A stretch of 64,000 nt of DNA from Roseovarius sp. MMSF_3350 (GTDB lineage Bacteria > Pseudomonadota > Alphaproteobacteria > Rhodobacterales > Rhodobacteraceae): positions 62,001 to 126,000 of the forward strand of contig NZ_JASHIZ010000008.1 of the NCBI RefSeq assembly GCF_030733425.1, given 5' to 3'. Below are positions 42,618 to 51,605 of this stretch, in pieces; position 1 is the first letter of the stretch; each line of letters opens with the position of its first letter. The notes beneath the pieces were generated by a model that saw only the letters and a list, made by a program, of their open reading frames with translations, ran no database searches and had not been told where the DNA came from. The translations under genes were made by a program, and so were the position numbers.

Positions 42618-43604
42618 ATGCGCGCCGCCCATTACGAAACATTCGGACCCGCCGAAGATGTCCTCACCGTGGGCGAGGTCGACACCCCCACGCCCGGCCC
42701 GGGCGAGGTGCTCGTGCGGCTTACCCATTCCGGCGTCAACCCGTCCGACGCCAAGTCCCGCGCCGGCACCCGCCCCGGCGTGACCAAGCCCGATTTTCCC
42801 AGCATCATTCCCCATTCCGACGGCGCCGGCACGATCTTCGCCGTGGGCGAAGGCGTTGACGCCTCCCGCATGGATCAACACGTCTGGCTCTGGAACGCTC
42901 AGTGGCAACGCGCCCATGGCACCGCGGCCGAGATGATCGCCCTGCCCGCCGACCAGGCCGTGCCCCTGCCCCAGGGCGTCAGCCACGAGGTCGGCGCCAC
43001 GCTCGGAATCCCAGGCCTGACCGCGTGCCAGACCGTCTTCGGCGGCGGCGAGGTGGCGGGGCAAACTTTGCTTATTTCCGGCGGCGCGGGCGCCGTCGGC
43101 CACATGGCGGTGCAGCTGGCCAAATGGGGCGGCGCCACCGTCATCACCACCGCCTCCGCCGACGCCGCCGATTACGTGGCCGACACCGGCGCCGATCACG
43201 TGCTCGACTACCGCGACGCGGATCTGACAGCGAAAATCAAGGACATTGCCCCGAATGGCATCGCCCGCGCCGTAGAGGTCGAATTCGGCACCAACGCCCC
43301 CCTTCTGGCCGAGGTGATGAAACCGATGGGCACCATCGCCACCTACGGCTCGGCCAAGGCCATGACGCCCGAACTGCCCTTTGGCGCGATGCTGTTCAAG
43401 GCGCTCAAGATCGACATCACCCTGATCTACATCCTGCCGCCGGCGGACCGCGCCGCGGCCATCGCGCGCCTGCACGCGGCCCTTTCCGAAGGCGCGCTGA
43501 AACCTGCGATCCACGCCTGCCTGCCGCTGACCGATTGCGTCACGGCGCACAACATGGTGCTCAGCCCCGGCCGCCGTGGCGCGGTCCTGCTGGAAACGGG
43601 CTGA
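42618..43604 (+). CDS. zinc-free MDR-family NADPH:quinone reductase-like oxidoreductase
   Basis: A 328-residue medium-chain dehydrogenase/reductase of the quinone oxidoreductase (zeta-crystallin) group. It lacks zinc-binding Cys/His clusters and has GVNPSDAKSRAG (NPxD-type substrate loop), LGIPGLTACQTVFGG, and the NADPH-binding GGAGAVGHMAVQLAKWGGATVITTAS-type fold near 155-180. It should reduce quinones or enones with NADPH. It begins 10 bases after irr, so it is likely in the same transcript. Confidence 0.88.
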   Translation: MRAAHYETFGPAEDVLTVGEVDTPTPGPGEVLVRLTHSGVNPSDAKSRAGTRPGVTKPDFPSIIPHSDGAGTIFAVGEGVDASRMDQHVWLWNAQWQRAHGTAAEMIALPADQAVPLPQGVSHEVGATLGIPGLTACQTVFGGGEVAGQTLLISGGAGAVGHMAVQLAKWGGATVITTASADAADYVADTGADHVLDYRDADLTAKIKDIAPNGIARAVEVEFGTNAPLLAEVMKPMGTIATYGSAKAMTPELPFGAMLFKALKIDITLIYILPPADRAAAIARLHAALSEGALKPAIHACLPLTDCVTAHNMVLSPGRRGAVLLETG

Positions 43605-43647
43605 GGCCGCCTGCCACCACGCAGGTCCGCGCCCTCTCGTATCGTCG

Positions 43648-44298
43648 TCACAGCCCGGCGAACTCCGCGCCGATCTCGGCATTTCCGTCCTTGCGCGCCA
43701 GTCGCTCCAGCATCGACGTGATCTTCTTCCTCAGCCGCCGCGACCGGATCTGTCGCGCCTCCAGCTTCCGGGGCACCAGCCGCACGCCTCCGTCCGCGGC
43801 ATGCAGGTCGAACTCGCGCACCGCGGCGACGACGTGATTGGCCTGGTTCGTCGCACAGACCGCCACCAGCTTAAGGCAACGGTCCTCCAGGTTGCCGTCT
43901 TCGGCACTGTGCCCCGCACGACGCGCAACATCCCCGAAGGTACCGATATCCACGTATCCGCCCGAGGGAATCGGCCCCTGGCCCGTCACTTTCGTGGGCT
44001 GCTCCAGTTCTTCCTTCCGCAGCTCCTCGCGGTCGATAACACTGGAGACATTGATGTCGTCGCCCGTGCCCAGCGACGCGAGCACGTCCAGCAGATAGGC
44101 GGGCTGGGCGCCCATGTTCGACACCAGGCACCGAGCCTGCATGTCGGGGCCGCCGCCGCGGTTGATCAGGATGCTGGACCGCCGTTGCTGGATGTACCCG
44201 CTCAGGAAGATATGCAGATAGACCAGCCAGATGATCGCCGTCATCAGGCTGACCGCGATCTGCGCGATTTCCACGTTTTCCTTGATGAACTCCAACAT
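43648..44298 (-). CDS. uncharacterised protein with one N-terminal membrane helix
   Basis: A 216-residue protein with a single hydrophobic segment near the amino terminus (IAVSLMTAIIWLVYLHIFL, about 13-31) and a soluble remainder that looks like an alpha/beta cytoplasmic domain (ARCLVSNMGAQPAYLLDVLASL) with a basic carboxy-terminal helix (RQIRSRRLRKKITSMLERL). No family recognised. The ATG at 44298 has GCGAGG upstream. It is convergent with the quinone reductase gene. Confidence 0.65.
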   Translation of the reverse strand: MLEFIKENVEIAQIAVSLMTAIIWLVYLHIFLSGYIQQRRSSILINRGGGPDMQARCLVSNMGAQPAYLLDVLASLGTGDDINVSSVIDREELRKEELEQPTKVTGQGPIPSGGYVDIGTFGDVARRAGHSAEDGNLEDRCLKLVAVCATNQANHVVAAVREFDLHAADGGVRLVPRKLEARQIRSRRLRKKITSMLERLARKDGNAEIGAEFAGL

Positions 44299-44422
44299 TG
44301 CCCTCGCGCCCCTTGATCTTTCCGCCGGTTGCATGAGGTCCAACGCGGACCCTGCGCACGTGTTCCGGCCCGCCCATCACCCGCACGCCGTCGGACGATT
44401 GAGGCCCCACTCCGCGCAAGAA

Positions 44423-44458
44423 AAAACGCGCGCGACAGCCTTCCGTCACGCGCGTTTT
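44423..44458 (-). terminator. terminator hairpin of the FKBP gene
   Basis: AAAACGCGCGCGAC and GTCACGCGCGTTTT form a 14-bp stem with one mismatch and an 8-base loop, with T-rich ends on both strands. It lies about 75 bases beyond the FKBP stop on the minus strand. Confidence 0.7.
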
Positions 44459-44531
44459 GCGATGTCCCGCGCCCCGGTCTGACCCGGAATGCGCGCTGCG
44501 GGCGACAAGGCCGCCGCCCGCGCAGATCACA

Positions 44532-44963
44532 TCAGCTGTCGATCCCGACCAGCTCGACGTCGAATGTCAGGTCCTTGCCCGCCAGCGGGTGGTTGGCGTC
44601 CAGTGTCACCTGCTCGTCGGTCACTTCGGCCACCATCACCTGAAGGGTCTGGCCCTGCGGCGTCTGCACCTGCAACTGCGTACCGATATCCAGCGGAATG
44701 TCGTCGGGAATGTCGGCGCGCGGCACAGCCTGCTTGGCGGCCGGGTCCAGCGGGCCATAGGCCTCGTCGGCGGGCACTTCGACGGTTTTCTTGTCGCCCA
44801 CTTCCATACCCGGAATGGCCTTGTCGAGGCCGGGGATGATCTGACCGGAGCCCACCGTGAACTCCAGCGGGTCGCGCCCTTCGCTGCTGTCGAAGGTCGT
44901 GCCGTCGGCCAGCGTGCCCTTGTAATGTACTTTTACCGTATCGCCGGATTTCACCTGCGTCAT
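44532..44963 (-). CDS. FKBP-type peptidyl-prolyl isomerase (SlyD-like)
   Basis: A 143-residue FKBP-fold prolyl isomerase/chaperone without signal peptide, so cytoplasmic. It begins MTQVKSGDTVKVHYKGTL and has LEFTVGSGQIIPGLDKAI (active-site region), the SlyD-type EAYGPLDPAA turn and the insert-in-flap-like segment (about 75-125), ending LTFDVELVGI. It lacks the His-rich metal tail of E. coli SlyD. It is divergent from the dehalogenase gene. Confidence 0.9.
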   Translation of the reverse strand: MTQVKSGDTVKVHYKGTLADGTTFDSSEGRDPLEFTVGSGQIIPGLDKAIPGMEVGDKKTVEVPADEAYGPLDPAAKQAVPRADIPDDIPLDIGTQLQVQTPQGQTLQVMVAEVTDEQVTLDANHPLAGKDLTFDVELVGIDS

Positions 44964-45129
44964 GTGGTTTCCAATCTGTTTGGGGGATGGGTTTCCAAGG
45001 CCGCGCCTCGCGCGGGTGCTTGATGATCTGCCCAAGGCTAACCTGCCCGTGAAGCGATTGCAAACAGGGTTCCAACCCACCCCCAGACGTGCCACTCTGC
45101 GCCCGAAACACCGCATCTCCAAGGCCCCC

Positions 45130-45813
45130 ATGCCCATCACCACCTGCATCTTCGACGCCTACGGCACGCTTTTCGACGTGGCCGCCGCCGCCCGCACCGC
45201 CGCCGACGAGCCGGGGCGCGAGGCGTTTCGCGCCCACTGGCCCGCCATCGCCGAACACTGGCGCCTGAAACAGCTGCAATACACCTGGCTGCGCGCCATC
45301 ACCGGTGACCACACCGATTTCTGGACAGTCACGCAAGACGGCCTCGACTGGGCGCTCGAGGCCGAGGGGCTGTCGGGCGACGCCGACCTGCGCGAGCGCC
45401 TCCTGCAACTCTACTGGGAGCTTGAAGCCTACCCGGAAGTCCCCGCCATGCTCCACGCGCTCAAATCCAAGGGCATGAGCACCGCGATCCTGTCCAACGG
45501 CTCGCCCGACATGCTGGACGGCGCGGTGAAATCGGCGGGCATCGGCGATGTGCTCGATGACGTGCTCTCGGTCGAAAGCGTCGGCATCTTCAAACCCCAC
45601 GCCAGCGTCTACGACCTCGTAGGCGACCGCTTCGGCTGCGCCCGGTCCGAGGTCCTTTTCGTCTCCTCCAACGGCTGGGACGCCGCGGCCGCGGCGGGCT
45701 ACGGCTTCACCACCGCCTGGGTCAACCGCGCCGGCGCCCCGATGGACCGCCTGCCCGCCACCCCGGGCCACGTGCTGACAGACCTCACCGGCATCCCGGA
45801 GCTTGCCCGATAA
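45130..45813 (+). CDS. haloacid dehalogenase type II (L-2-haloacid dehalogenase family)
   Basis: A 227-residue HAD hydrolase. The pattern FDAYGTLFDV (nucleophilic Asp in motif I), ILSNGSP (motif II), FKPHASVYDLV (motif III Lys) and VSSNGWDAAAAAGYGF (motif IV SSNxWD) is that of the L-2-haloacid dehalogenases, which replace halogen by hydroxyl. The physiological substrate could still be another 2-substituted acid. Its stop overlaps the next gene's start (TAATG), placing it first in a tightly packed operon. Confidence 0.9.
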   Translation: MPITTCIFDAYGTLFDVAAAARTAADEPGREAFRAHWPAIAEHWRLKQLQYTWLRAITGDHTDFWTVTQDGLDWALEAEGLSGDADLRERLLQLYWELEAYPEVPAMLHALKSKGMSTAILSNGSPDMLDGAVKSAGIGDVLDDVLSVESVGIFKPHASVYDLVGDRFGCARSEVLFVSSNGWDAAAAAGYGFTTAWVNRAGAPMDRLPATPGHVLTDLTGIPELAR

Positions 45814-46658
45814 TGCCGCACTTCACCACCTCCGACGGCCTCTCGCTGCACTACACCGACAAGGGCCCGGAAAAGCAAACGGGCACGCCGATCCTCTGCC
45901 TCGCTGGTCTCACGCGCAACGTCACCGACTTCACCTACCTCGTGCCGCACCTGTCGGATCACCGCGTCATCCGCCTCGACTATCGCGGGCGCGGCCTGTC
46001 GGACCATGCCGAGGATTTCATGACCTACAACATCCTGCGTGAAGGCCAGGATGCCATCGAACTCCTCGACCACCTGGGCATCGAGCGGACAATCCTCATC
46101 GGCACCTCGCGCGGCGGCCTCATCGCCATGGCCCTCTCGCACAGCCATCCCGACCGCCTCGCCGGCGTAGTGCTGAACGATATCGGGCCGGAGGTGGCCC
46201 CAATCGGCATCGAACGCATCATGGATTACGTCGGCAAGACGCCGCCCTTCGACACCCTCGACGCCGCCGCCGACGCGCTGGCCGCAGGCCACGCACGGGA
46301 TTTCCCCGACATCCCGCTCTCCCGCTGGCGCGAACAGGCCGAGTTCATGTGGCAGGACGCCCCCTCGGGCGGCATCACCCTGCGCTACGACCCCCGCCTG
46401 CGCGACGCGCTGGTGGGCCAGGCCGGCGCGGGCGAGGCCGTGGACCTCTGGGCGCTTTTCGACGGGCTGAAACCCATCCCAACCGCCTCGATCCGGGGCG
46501 AGAACTCCGACCTCTTCACCGCCGAGACGCAAGCCCAGATGCAAACCCGCCATCCCAACATGATCACCGCCGTCGTGCCCAACCGCGGCCACGTCCCATT
46601 CCTCGACGAGCCGCAATCGCTGGCCGCCATCCGCCAACTTCTGGAGGCCGCGGCATGA
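45813..46658 (+). CDS. alpha/beta-fold hydrolase
   Basis: A 281-residue cytoplasmic alpha/beta hydrolase. Nucleophile elbow GTSRGGLIA (Ser near 97), oxyanion-strand region LAGLTRNVTDFTYL, Asp in the late-strand GENSDLF region and catalytic His in NRGHVPFLDE complete the usual triad. The ester or lactone substrate is unknown. It overlaps the dehalogenase stop by one base and the dehydratase start by four. Confidence 0.85.
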   Translation: MPHFTTSDGLSLHYTDKGPEKQTGTPILCLAGLTRNVTDFTYLVPHLSDHRVIRLDYRGRGLSDHAEDFMTYNILREGQDAIELLDHLGIERTILIGTSRGGLIAMALSHSHPDRLAGVVLNDIGPEVAPIGIERIMDYVGKTPPFDTLDAAADALAAGHARDFPDIPLSRWREQAEFMWQDAPSGGITLRYDPRLRDALVGQAGAGEAVDLWALFDGLKPIPTASIRGENSDLFTAETQAQMQTRHPNMITAVVPNRGHVPFLDEPQSLAAIRQLLEAAA

Positions 46659-47641
46659 CCGACATCACCCTCATCCGCGCCGCCGCCGAGCGCCTCAAGG
46701 GCCACGCCCGGCGCACGCCGCTGCTGTCCTCGCCCTTCCTTGATGAGATCGCAGGCCGCCGCATCCTCGTCAAACCCGAATGCCTGCAACACACCGGCAG
46801 CTTCAAGTATCGCGGCGGCCGCTCCGCCGTCTCCGCGCTCGACGCCGAAACCCGCGCCAAGGGCGTCATCGCCTTTTCCTCCGGCAACCACGCGCAAGGC
46901 GTGGCACTGGCCGCCCGCGAACTGGGCGCCCCCGCCGTCATCATCATGCCCGCCGACGCGCCCGCATTGAAGATCGCCAACACCCGCGCCCTCGGCGCCG
47001 AGGTCGTTCTCTACGACCGCGCCGCCGGCGAAAGCCGCGAGGAACTGGGCGAGTCACTCCAGGCCGAGCGCGACCTCACCCTGATCCGCCCCTATGACGA
47101 ACCGCAGGTCATCGCGGGCCAGGGCACCTGTGGCTTGGAAATCGCGGAACAAGCGGCAGAGCTCGGCATCCATGAAGCCGAAATGCTGGTCTGCTGCGGC
47201 GGCGGCGGCTTCACCTCGGGCATCGCGCTGGCGCTCGAGGCCGACTCTCCCGGCTTCACCGTTCGCCCAGTGGAACCCGAAGGCTTCGACGACGTCACCC
47301 GCTCGCTCGCCTCGGGGCAGATCGAGACCAACGCAGCCCCCTCCGGCAATATCTGCGACGCCATCCTCACCCCCGCGCCGGGCAAAATCACCTTCCCTAT
47401 CCTCAAGCGCCTCTGCGGCCCCGGCATCGCGGTCTCCGAGGATGACTGCCTGCGCACCATGGCCCACGCCTTCCAGCGCCTGAAACTGGTGGCCGAACCC
47501 GGCGGCGCCGCCGCGCTCGCGGCCGCGCTCTATCACGGCGACCGGCTAAACGCCGACACGGTCATCTGCACGATTTCCGGCGGCAACGTCGACGCGCCCA
47601 TGTTCGCCCGCGCCCTCGAAACGCTTGGAGACACACCATGA
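46655..47641 (+). CDS. threonine/serine dehydratase (PLP, fold type II)
   Basis: Eliminates water and ammonia from threonine or serine to give 2-oxo acids. The 328-residue protein has the PLP Lys K51 in HTGSFKYRGG, FSSGNHAQGVALAA (cofactor/substrate Ser-Gly-Asn), the phosphate-binding CCGGGGFTSG loop and SGGNVD near the end. There is no carboxy-terminal ACT domain, so it is the short, catabolic or serine-racemase-like type. The start overlaps the hydrolase stop (ATGA) and its stop overlaps the macro gene start. Confidence 0.9.
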   Translation: MTDITLIRAAAERLKGHARRTPLLSSPFLDEIAGRRILVKPECLQHTGSFKYRGGRSAVSALDAETRAKGVIAFSSGNHAQGVALAARELGAPAVIIMPADAPALKIANTRALGAEVVLYDRAAGESREELGESLQAERDLTLIRPYDEPQVIAGQGTCGLEIAEQAAELGIHEAEMLVCCGGGGFTSGIALALEADSPGFTVRPVEPEGFDDVTRSLASGQIETNAAPSGNICDAILTPAPGKITFPILKRLCGPGIAVSEDDCLRTMAHAFQRLKLVAEPGGAAALAAALYHGDRLNADTVICTISGGNVDAPMFARALETLGDTP

Positions 47642-48102
47642 AAAAAGTCGAAGGAGACCTGATCGCCCTGGCCAAATCCGGACAGTTCGACGTGCTCGTG
47701 CACGGCTGCAACTGCTTTCACGCCATGGGCGCCGGTATCGCCAGGATCATCGCCAAGGAATTTCCCGCCGCCGCGCAGGCCGACATGGAAACGCCCAAGG
47801 GCGACCGCGCCAAGCTGGGCACCATCTCTCATGCCACGGTCGAGTGCGACGGCCACAGCCTGACCATCGTCAACGCGTACACCCAGTTCGATCACAGCGG
47901 GCACGGGCAAAAGGTCAATTACGACGCGCTGCAATCGGCGTTCGAGGCCGTGGCCCGCGAGTTTCCCGACGCCCGCATCGGCTATCCCCTGATCGGCGCG
48001 GGCCTCGCGGGTGGCGACTGGGACGAGATCGCCCCGCGCATCGACACCGACCTCGACGGGATGGAACACGCCCTCGTGGTCCTGCCCGACGCGGGACGCT
48101 AG
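47638..48102 (+). CDS. macro domain protein (ADP-ribose derivative binding)
   Basis: A stand-alone 154-residue macro domain, a fold that binds ADP-ribose and often hydrolyses ADP-ribose-1''-phosphate or ADP-ribosyl esters. VHGCNCFHAMGAGIARIIA (near 21-39) is the first ligand loop and YPLIGAGLAGGDWDEI the second; the HGCNCF/GxGLAGGDW style is like Poa1p and phage-type macro domains. The start overlaps the dehydratase stop by four bases (ATGA), suggesting coupled translation. Confidence 0.88.
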   Translation: MKKVEGDLIALAKSGQFDVLVHGCNCFHAMGAGIARIIAKEFPAAAQADMETPKGDRAKLGTISHATVECDGHSLTIVNAYTQFDHSGHGQKVNYDALQSAFEAVAREFPDARIGYPLIGAGLAGGDWDEIAPRIDTDLDGMEHALVVLPDAGR

Positions 48103-48126
48103 GCGCATGCCGCGCCCGTCGCGCCC

Positions 48127-48193
48127 CCGGAATTTGCGCAAATTCCGGGATAGAAAATGCGCATTTTCTATCCCGTTTTCCGCGCGGAAAACG
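48127..48193. repeat. three consecutive perfect palindromes after the macro gene
   Basis: Three loop-free palindromes share ends: 22 bp centred on TTTGCGCAAA (48127-48148), 30 bp centred on AAAATGCGCATTTT (48146-48175) and 20 bp CGTTTTCCGCGCGGAAAACG (48174-48193). Each is perfectly symmetrical. The array separates the macro gene from the nuclease gene on the same strand. Confidence 0.85.
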
Positions 48194-48231
48194 CCCCCGA
48201 CCCGCCCCGGCGCAACACCAGAAGGCCCGTC

Positions 48232-49437
48232 ATGACCGACTTCACCATCGCCAGCTTCAACGCCAAGAACCTGATCGGCCCCGACCGGGAATACTACGAG
48301 TTCCAAAGCTACACGCCCGAGGAATACGCCTGGAAACTCGACTGGATGGCCGACCAGATCCTGACGCTCGACGCCGACGTGATCTGCTTTCAGGAAATCT
48401 TCGAGAAAGACGCCCTGCACGCCGTCATCGACGAGGCTTCCATCCGCGCCCGCGCGCTCAACGACGCGTCCATTCCCGACCGCTCCAAGCGCTATCACCG
48501 CAAGGCGATCTTCCGCAAACTGGCCGTCACCCCCTATGACAACGCCACGCTCGCCTTCGCCCCCAACGCCGCCGACACCGGCGCGCCGGGCAAACGCCGC
48601 CCCGGCGTCGCGATCCTGTCGCGGCTGGGCTTTGACGGCACGCCCGAAATCATCCAGGACCTCGAAGAGCCGCTCACCATCCCTTTCCAGCCCCTGCGCG
48701 GCATGGAGGGCGCGCAAGATGCCGGCCACTACGTGCTGCGCCGCCTCTCGCGCCCCGTCATCAAGGCCCGCATCCCCGTGGGCGGACAGGTCGTCACGGT
48801 CTTCAACTGCCACCTGAAATCCAAGCTGGGCGAATACATCACGCCCGAAGGCGCCGACTATGCCCCCGAAGAAAACCTGACCCGTTACGATCCCATCGGC
48901 CGCGCCATGGGGTCCCTGCGGGCCGCCCTGCGCCGCATGGCCGAGGCATGGGTGCTGCGCCGCGAAGTGGTGCGCGAGATCGAGGCCGGCCACCCGGTCA
49001 TGGTGCTGGGCGATTTCAACGATGGCGAACACGCGGTGTCGTCCGAGATCATCACCGGCGAGGCGCCCTTCAGGAACTATTCCTGGATGCTGCGACACGA
49101 CGCGCAGGACCGCTCCGACCGCTATTCCGAAGAGGAAAACCGCCAGATCACCGAGGATGTCGAGCGCGTGCGCCTCCACTCGGCGGAAAAGATGTTCGTG
49201 CGCAAATCCCTGCGCGACATGGTCTATACCTCCGCCTTCGGCGGCATCTTCGAGAGCATCGACCAGATCTTCATGTCCCGCCACTTCCACCCCGACAATC
49301 CCGACCGCGCGGGCGACATGACCTATTTCAGCGTCTTCAACGACCACATCACCGACGGCTCGCACCCCGAGGCACCGTACAACAAGCTCGCCTCCGACCA
49401 CGGCCAGATCATGGCCCACCTGCGCATGAAAGGCTGA
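48232..49437 (+). CDS. endonuclease/exonuclease/phosphatase-family protein
   Basis: A 401-residue Mg-dependent phosphodiesterase-fold (EEP) protein. Motifs in order: SFNAKNL (metal/active Asn, 8-14), CFQEIF (metal Glu, near 53), HLKSKLG after VFNC, VLGDFNDGEH (catalytic Asp-Phe-Asn) and the terminal SDHGQIMA. No signal peptide is seen, so a cytoplasmic nucleic acid or phosphoester substrate is likely. AGAAGG precedes the ATG at 48232. It lies downstream of the macro gene. Confidence 0.88.
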   Translation: MTDFTIASFNAKNLIGPDREYYEFQSYTPEEYAWKLDWMADQILTLDADVICFQEIFEKDALHAVIDEASIRARALNDASIPDRSKRYHRKAIFRKLAVTPYDNATLAFAPNAADTGAPGKRRPGVAILSRLGFDGTPEIIQDLEEPLTIPFQPLRGMEGAQDAGHYVLRRLSRPVIKARIPVGGQVVTVFNCHLKSKLGEYITPEGADYAPEENLTRYDPIGRAMGSLRAALRRMAEAWVLRREVVREIEAGHPVMVLGDFNDGEHAVSSEIITGEAPFRNYSWMLRHDAQDRSDRYSEEENRQITEDVERVRLHSAEKMFVRKSLRDMVYTSAFGGIFESIDQIFMSRHFHPDNPDRAGDMTYFSVFNDHITDGSHPEAPYNKLASDHGQIMAHLRMKG

Positions 49438-49445
49438 GCGCACTC

Positions 49446-50234
49446 ATGCCCCACGCCACGCTGAACGGCATCGAAATCCACTACCTCGACGAAGGCGACC
49501 CCGATGGCGCGCCCCTCGTCTTCGCCAACTCGCTCGGCACCGACCTGCACCTGTGGGACGCGCTCCTGCCCCACCTGCCCGCCGGCTTGCGCCTCATCCG
49601 CTATGACAAGCGCGGCCACGGCCAGACCAGCGTGCCGCCCGCGCCCTACGCAATGGGCGCGCTCGTGCGCGACGCCGAAGCGCTGCTGGACCATCTGAAC
49701 GTCCGTGACTGCGTCTTCGTCGGCCTGTCGATCGGCGGCCTGATCGCGCAAGGTCTGGCGGTCAAGCGCCTCGACCTCGTCCGGTGCATGGTCCTGTCCA
49801 ATACAGCCGCCAGGATCGGCAACCAACAGATCTGGCAGGACCGTATCGACACCGTCCGCTCGGGCGGGATCGAGGCGCTGGCCGACGCCACCATGCAACG
49901 CTGGTTCTCCCGCGACTTCCTTGCCGGTCCGGACCTGCAAACCTGGCGCGATATGCTCACCAGCCAGCCGGCCGAAGGCTATATCGGCTGCTCCGCCGCG
50001 ATCTCCGGCACCGATTTCTACACGCCCACCAGCGGCCTGCGCCTGCCCACCCTTGGCATCGCGGGGTCCGAGGACGGCGCCACCCCGCCCGATCTGATAC
50101 GCGAAACGATGGATCTGATCCCAGGGTCCGAATTCCACCTGATGCGCCGCGCGGGCCACCTGCCCTGCGTCGAGGCGCCCGAGGCCTATGCCGCCCGCCT
50201 GGCGCAGTTCCTGTCGGATACGGGCCACATCTGA
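49446..50234 (+). CDS. 3-oxoadipate enol-lactonase-like alpha/beta hydrolase
   Basis: A 262-residue hydrolase most like PcaD, which opens the enol-lactone in the beta-ketoadipate pathway. Seen: FANSLGTDLHLWD (PcaD-type oxyanion region), RYDKRGHGQT, nucleophile elbow VGLSIGGLIAQ and the terminal His in RRAGHLPCVEAPEA. No other pca genes are present, so the true substrate is uncertain. It starts eight bases after the EEP nuclease stop. Confidence 0.85.
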   Translation: MPHATLNGIEIHYLDEGDPDGAPLVFANSLGTDLHLWDALLPHLPAGLRLIRYDKRGHGQTSVPPAPYAMGALVRDAEALLDHLNVRDCVFVGLSIGGLIAQGLAVKRLDLVRCMVLSNTAARIGNQQIWQDRIDTVRSGGIEALADATMQRWFSRDFLAGPDLQTWRDMLTSQPAEGYIGCSAAISGTDFYTPTSGLRLPTLGIAGSEDGATPPDLIRETMDLIPGSEFHLMRRAGHLPCVEAPEAYAARLAQFLSDTGHI

Positions 50235-50313
50235 GCCGGGCACGCGCACCGCGCCCTTTCCGCCTTGCCCGGCCCCGGCTACAGTCGCCCCACAGATCCG
50301 GACCGGAGCCTCG

Positions 50314-51552
50314 ATGTCGTCCCGCCTGCCCACCGCGTTCATCCTGATCACCGTCATGATCGACGCCATGGGCATCGGCATCATCATCCCGGTGATGCCC
50401 GAGCTCATCATGGATATCGACGGCGGCACGCTCGCCTCGGCGTCGCTCTGGGGCGGCGTGCTGACCTCGCTCTTTGCCGTCATGCAGTTCCTCTTCGGGC
50501 CGATGATCGGCAACCTGTCGGACCGTTTCGGACGTCGCCCGATCCTGCTGAGCTCGCTCCTGATCCTGGCGCTCGACTACCTGGTGATGGCCGTGGCCCA
50601 CGCCATGTGGCTCCTGGTGCTGGGGCGGCTGGTGGGCGGCATCATGGCCGCCACGCAGTCAACGGCGGCTGCCTTCATGGCCGACACCTCGCCACCGGAA
50701 AAGCGCGGCGCGGGCTTCGGCCTCGTGTCGGCGGCCTTCGGCATGGGCTTCGTGCTCGGCCCCGTGATCGGCGGTTTCCTGGGCGATCTCGGGCCCCGCG
50801 CCCCTTTCCATGCCGCCGCAACCCTCGCCTTCGCCAACTTCCTCTTCGGCTGGGCGGTCCTGCCCGAGACCATCACGCCCGACCGCGCCCGTCCCTTCGT
50901 CTGGGCCCGCGCCAACCCGTTCGGCGCGTTGAGACAGATCCGCGCCCTGCCCGGCCTCGGGCGTCTGCTGGTCGTCCTGCTGCTCTATCAACTGGCATTC
51001 AACGTCTACCCCGCCGTCTGGTCCTACTTCACCACCGCCGCCTTCGGCTGGGACCCGTCGATGATCGGCCTCTCGCTCGGCATTTTCGGCATCTCGATCT
51101 TCGCCGTGCAGGCGGGGCTGATCGGCCTTGCCATCTCGCGGCTGGGCGAGGCCGGGACCGTGGTGCTGGCGCTCGGCTTCGCCATCCTCAGCTTCGCGGT
51201 GCTGGGCGTGATCTCCAATGGCTGGCTGGCGCTCGCCCTCACCCCCGTCTCGGCGCTGGCGGCGATGTGCGTGCCCGCGCTGCAAGCCATCATGTCCCGC
51301 CGCACGCCACACGATGCCCAAGGCGAGCTTCAGGGCATCTTCACCTCGGTGGGCGCACTGGCCATGATCATCTCGCCGCTGATGATGACCAACATCTTCG
51401 CCGCCTTCACCCACCCCGACGCCCCCCTCACCCTGCCCGGCGCGCCCTTCCTCGCCGCGCTCGTGCTGGTGGCCCTCGGCCTAGTGCTCTTTCTCACCCG
51501 CAAGCGCCACGCATCCGCCGATTACGTCGCGACAGGTCGCAATCGGCCTTGA
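50314..51552 (+). CDS. TetA-like MFS transporter
   Basis: Inner-membrane proton-coupled efflux transporter of 412 residues with twelve predicted helices, in the TCR/Tet (DHA1) group. The motif A loop GNLSDRFGRRPILL follows helix 2, motif C-like GPVIGG (GFVLGPVIGGFLGDLG) lies in helix 5, and the amino terminus has DAMGIGIIIPVMPELI as in TetA(C)-type proteins. It probably exports a small organic compound; tetracycline resistance is not implied. The ATG at 50314 follows GGAG. Confidence 0.88.
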   Translation: MSSRLPTAFILITVMIDAMGIGIIIPVMPELIMDIDGGTLASASLWGGVLTSLFAVMQFLFGPMIGNLSDRFGRRPILLSSLLILALDYLVMAVAHAMWLLVLGRLVGGIMAATQSTAAAFMADTSPPEKRGAGFGLVSAAFGMGFVLGPVIGGFLGDLGPRAPFHAAATLAFANFLFGWAVLPETITPDRARPFVWARANPFGALRQIRALPGLGRLLVVLLLYQLAFNVYPAVWSYFTTAAFGWDPSMIGLSLGIFGISIFAVQAGLIGLAISRLGEAGTVVLALGFAILSFAVLGVISNGWLALALTPVSALAAMCVPALQAIMSRRTPHDAQGELQGIFTSVGALAMIISPLMMTNIFAAFTHPDAPLTLPGAPFLAALVLVALGLVLFLTRKRHASADYVATGRNRP

Positions 51553-51605
51553 AACCGCTTGGAAAAACCGATCAGGCTGGCGGTCAGCGAACTTCGGGAG
51601 GGATC

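Noticed and set aside
47533-49443. 636-codon minus-strand frame opposite the macro and nuclease genes
   Set aside because: Shadow frame; the plus strand shows complete macro-domain and EEP motifs.
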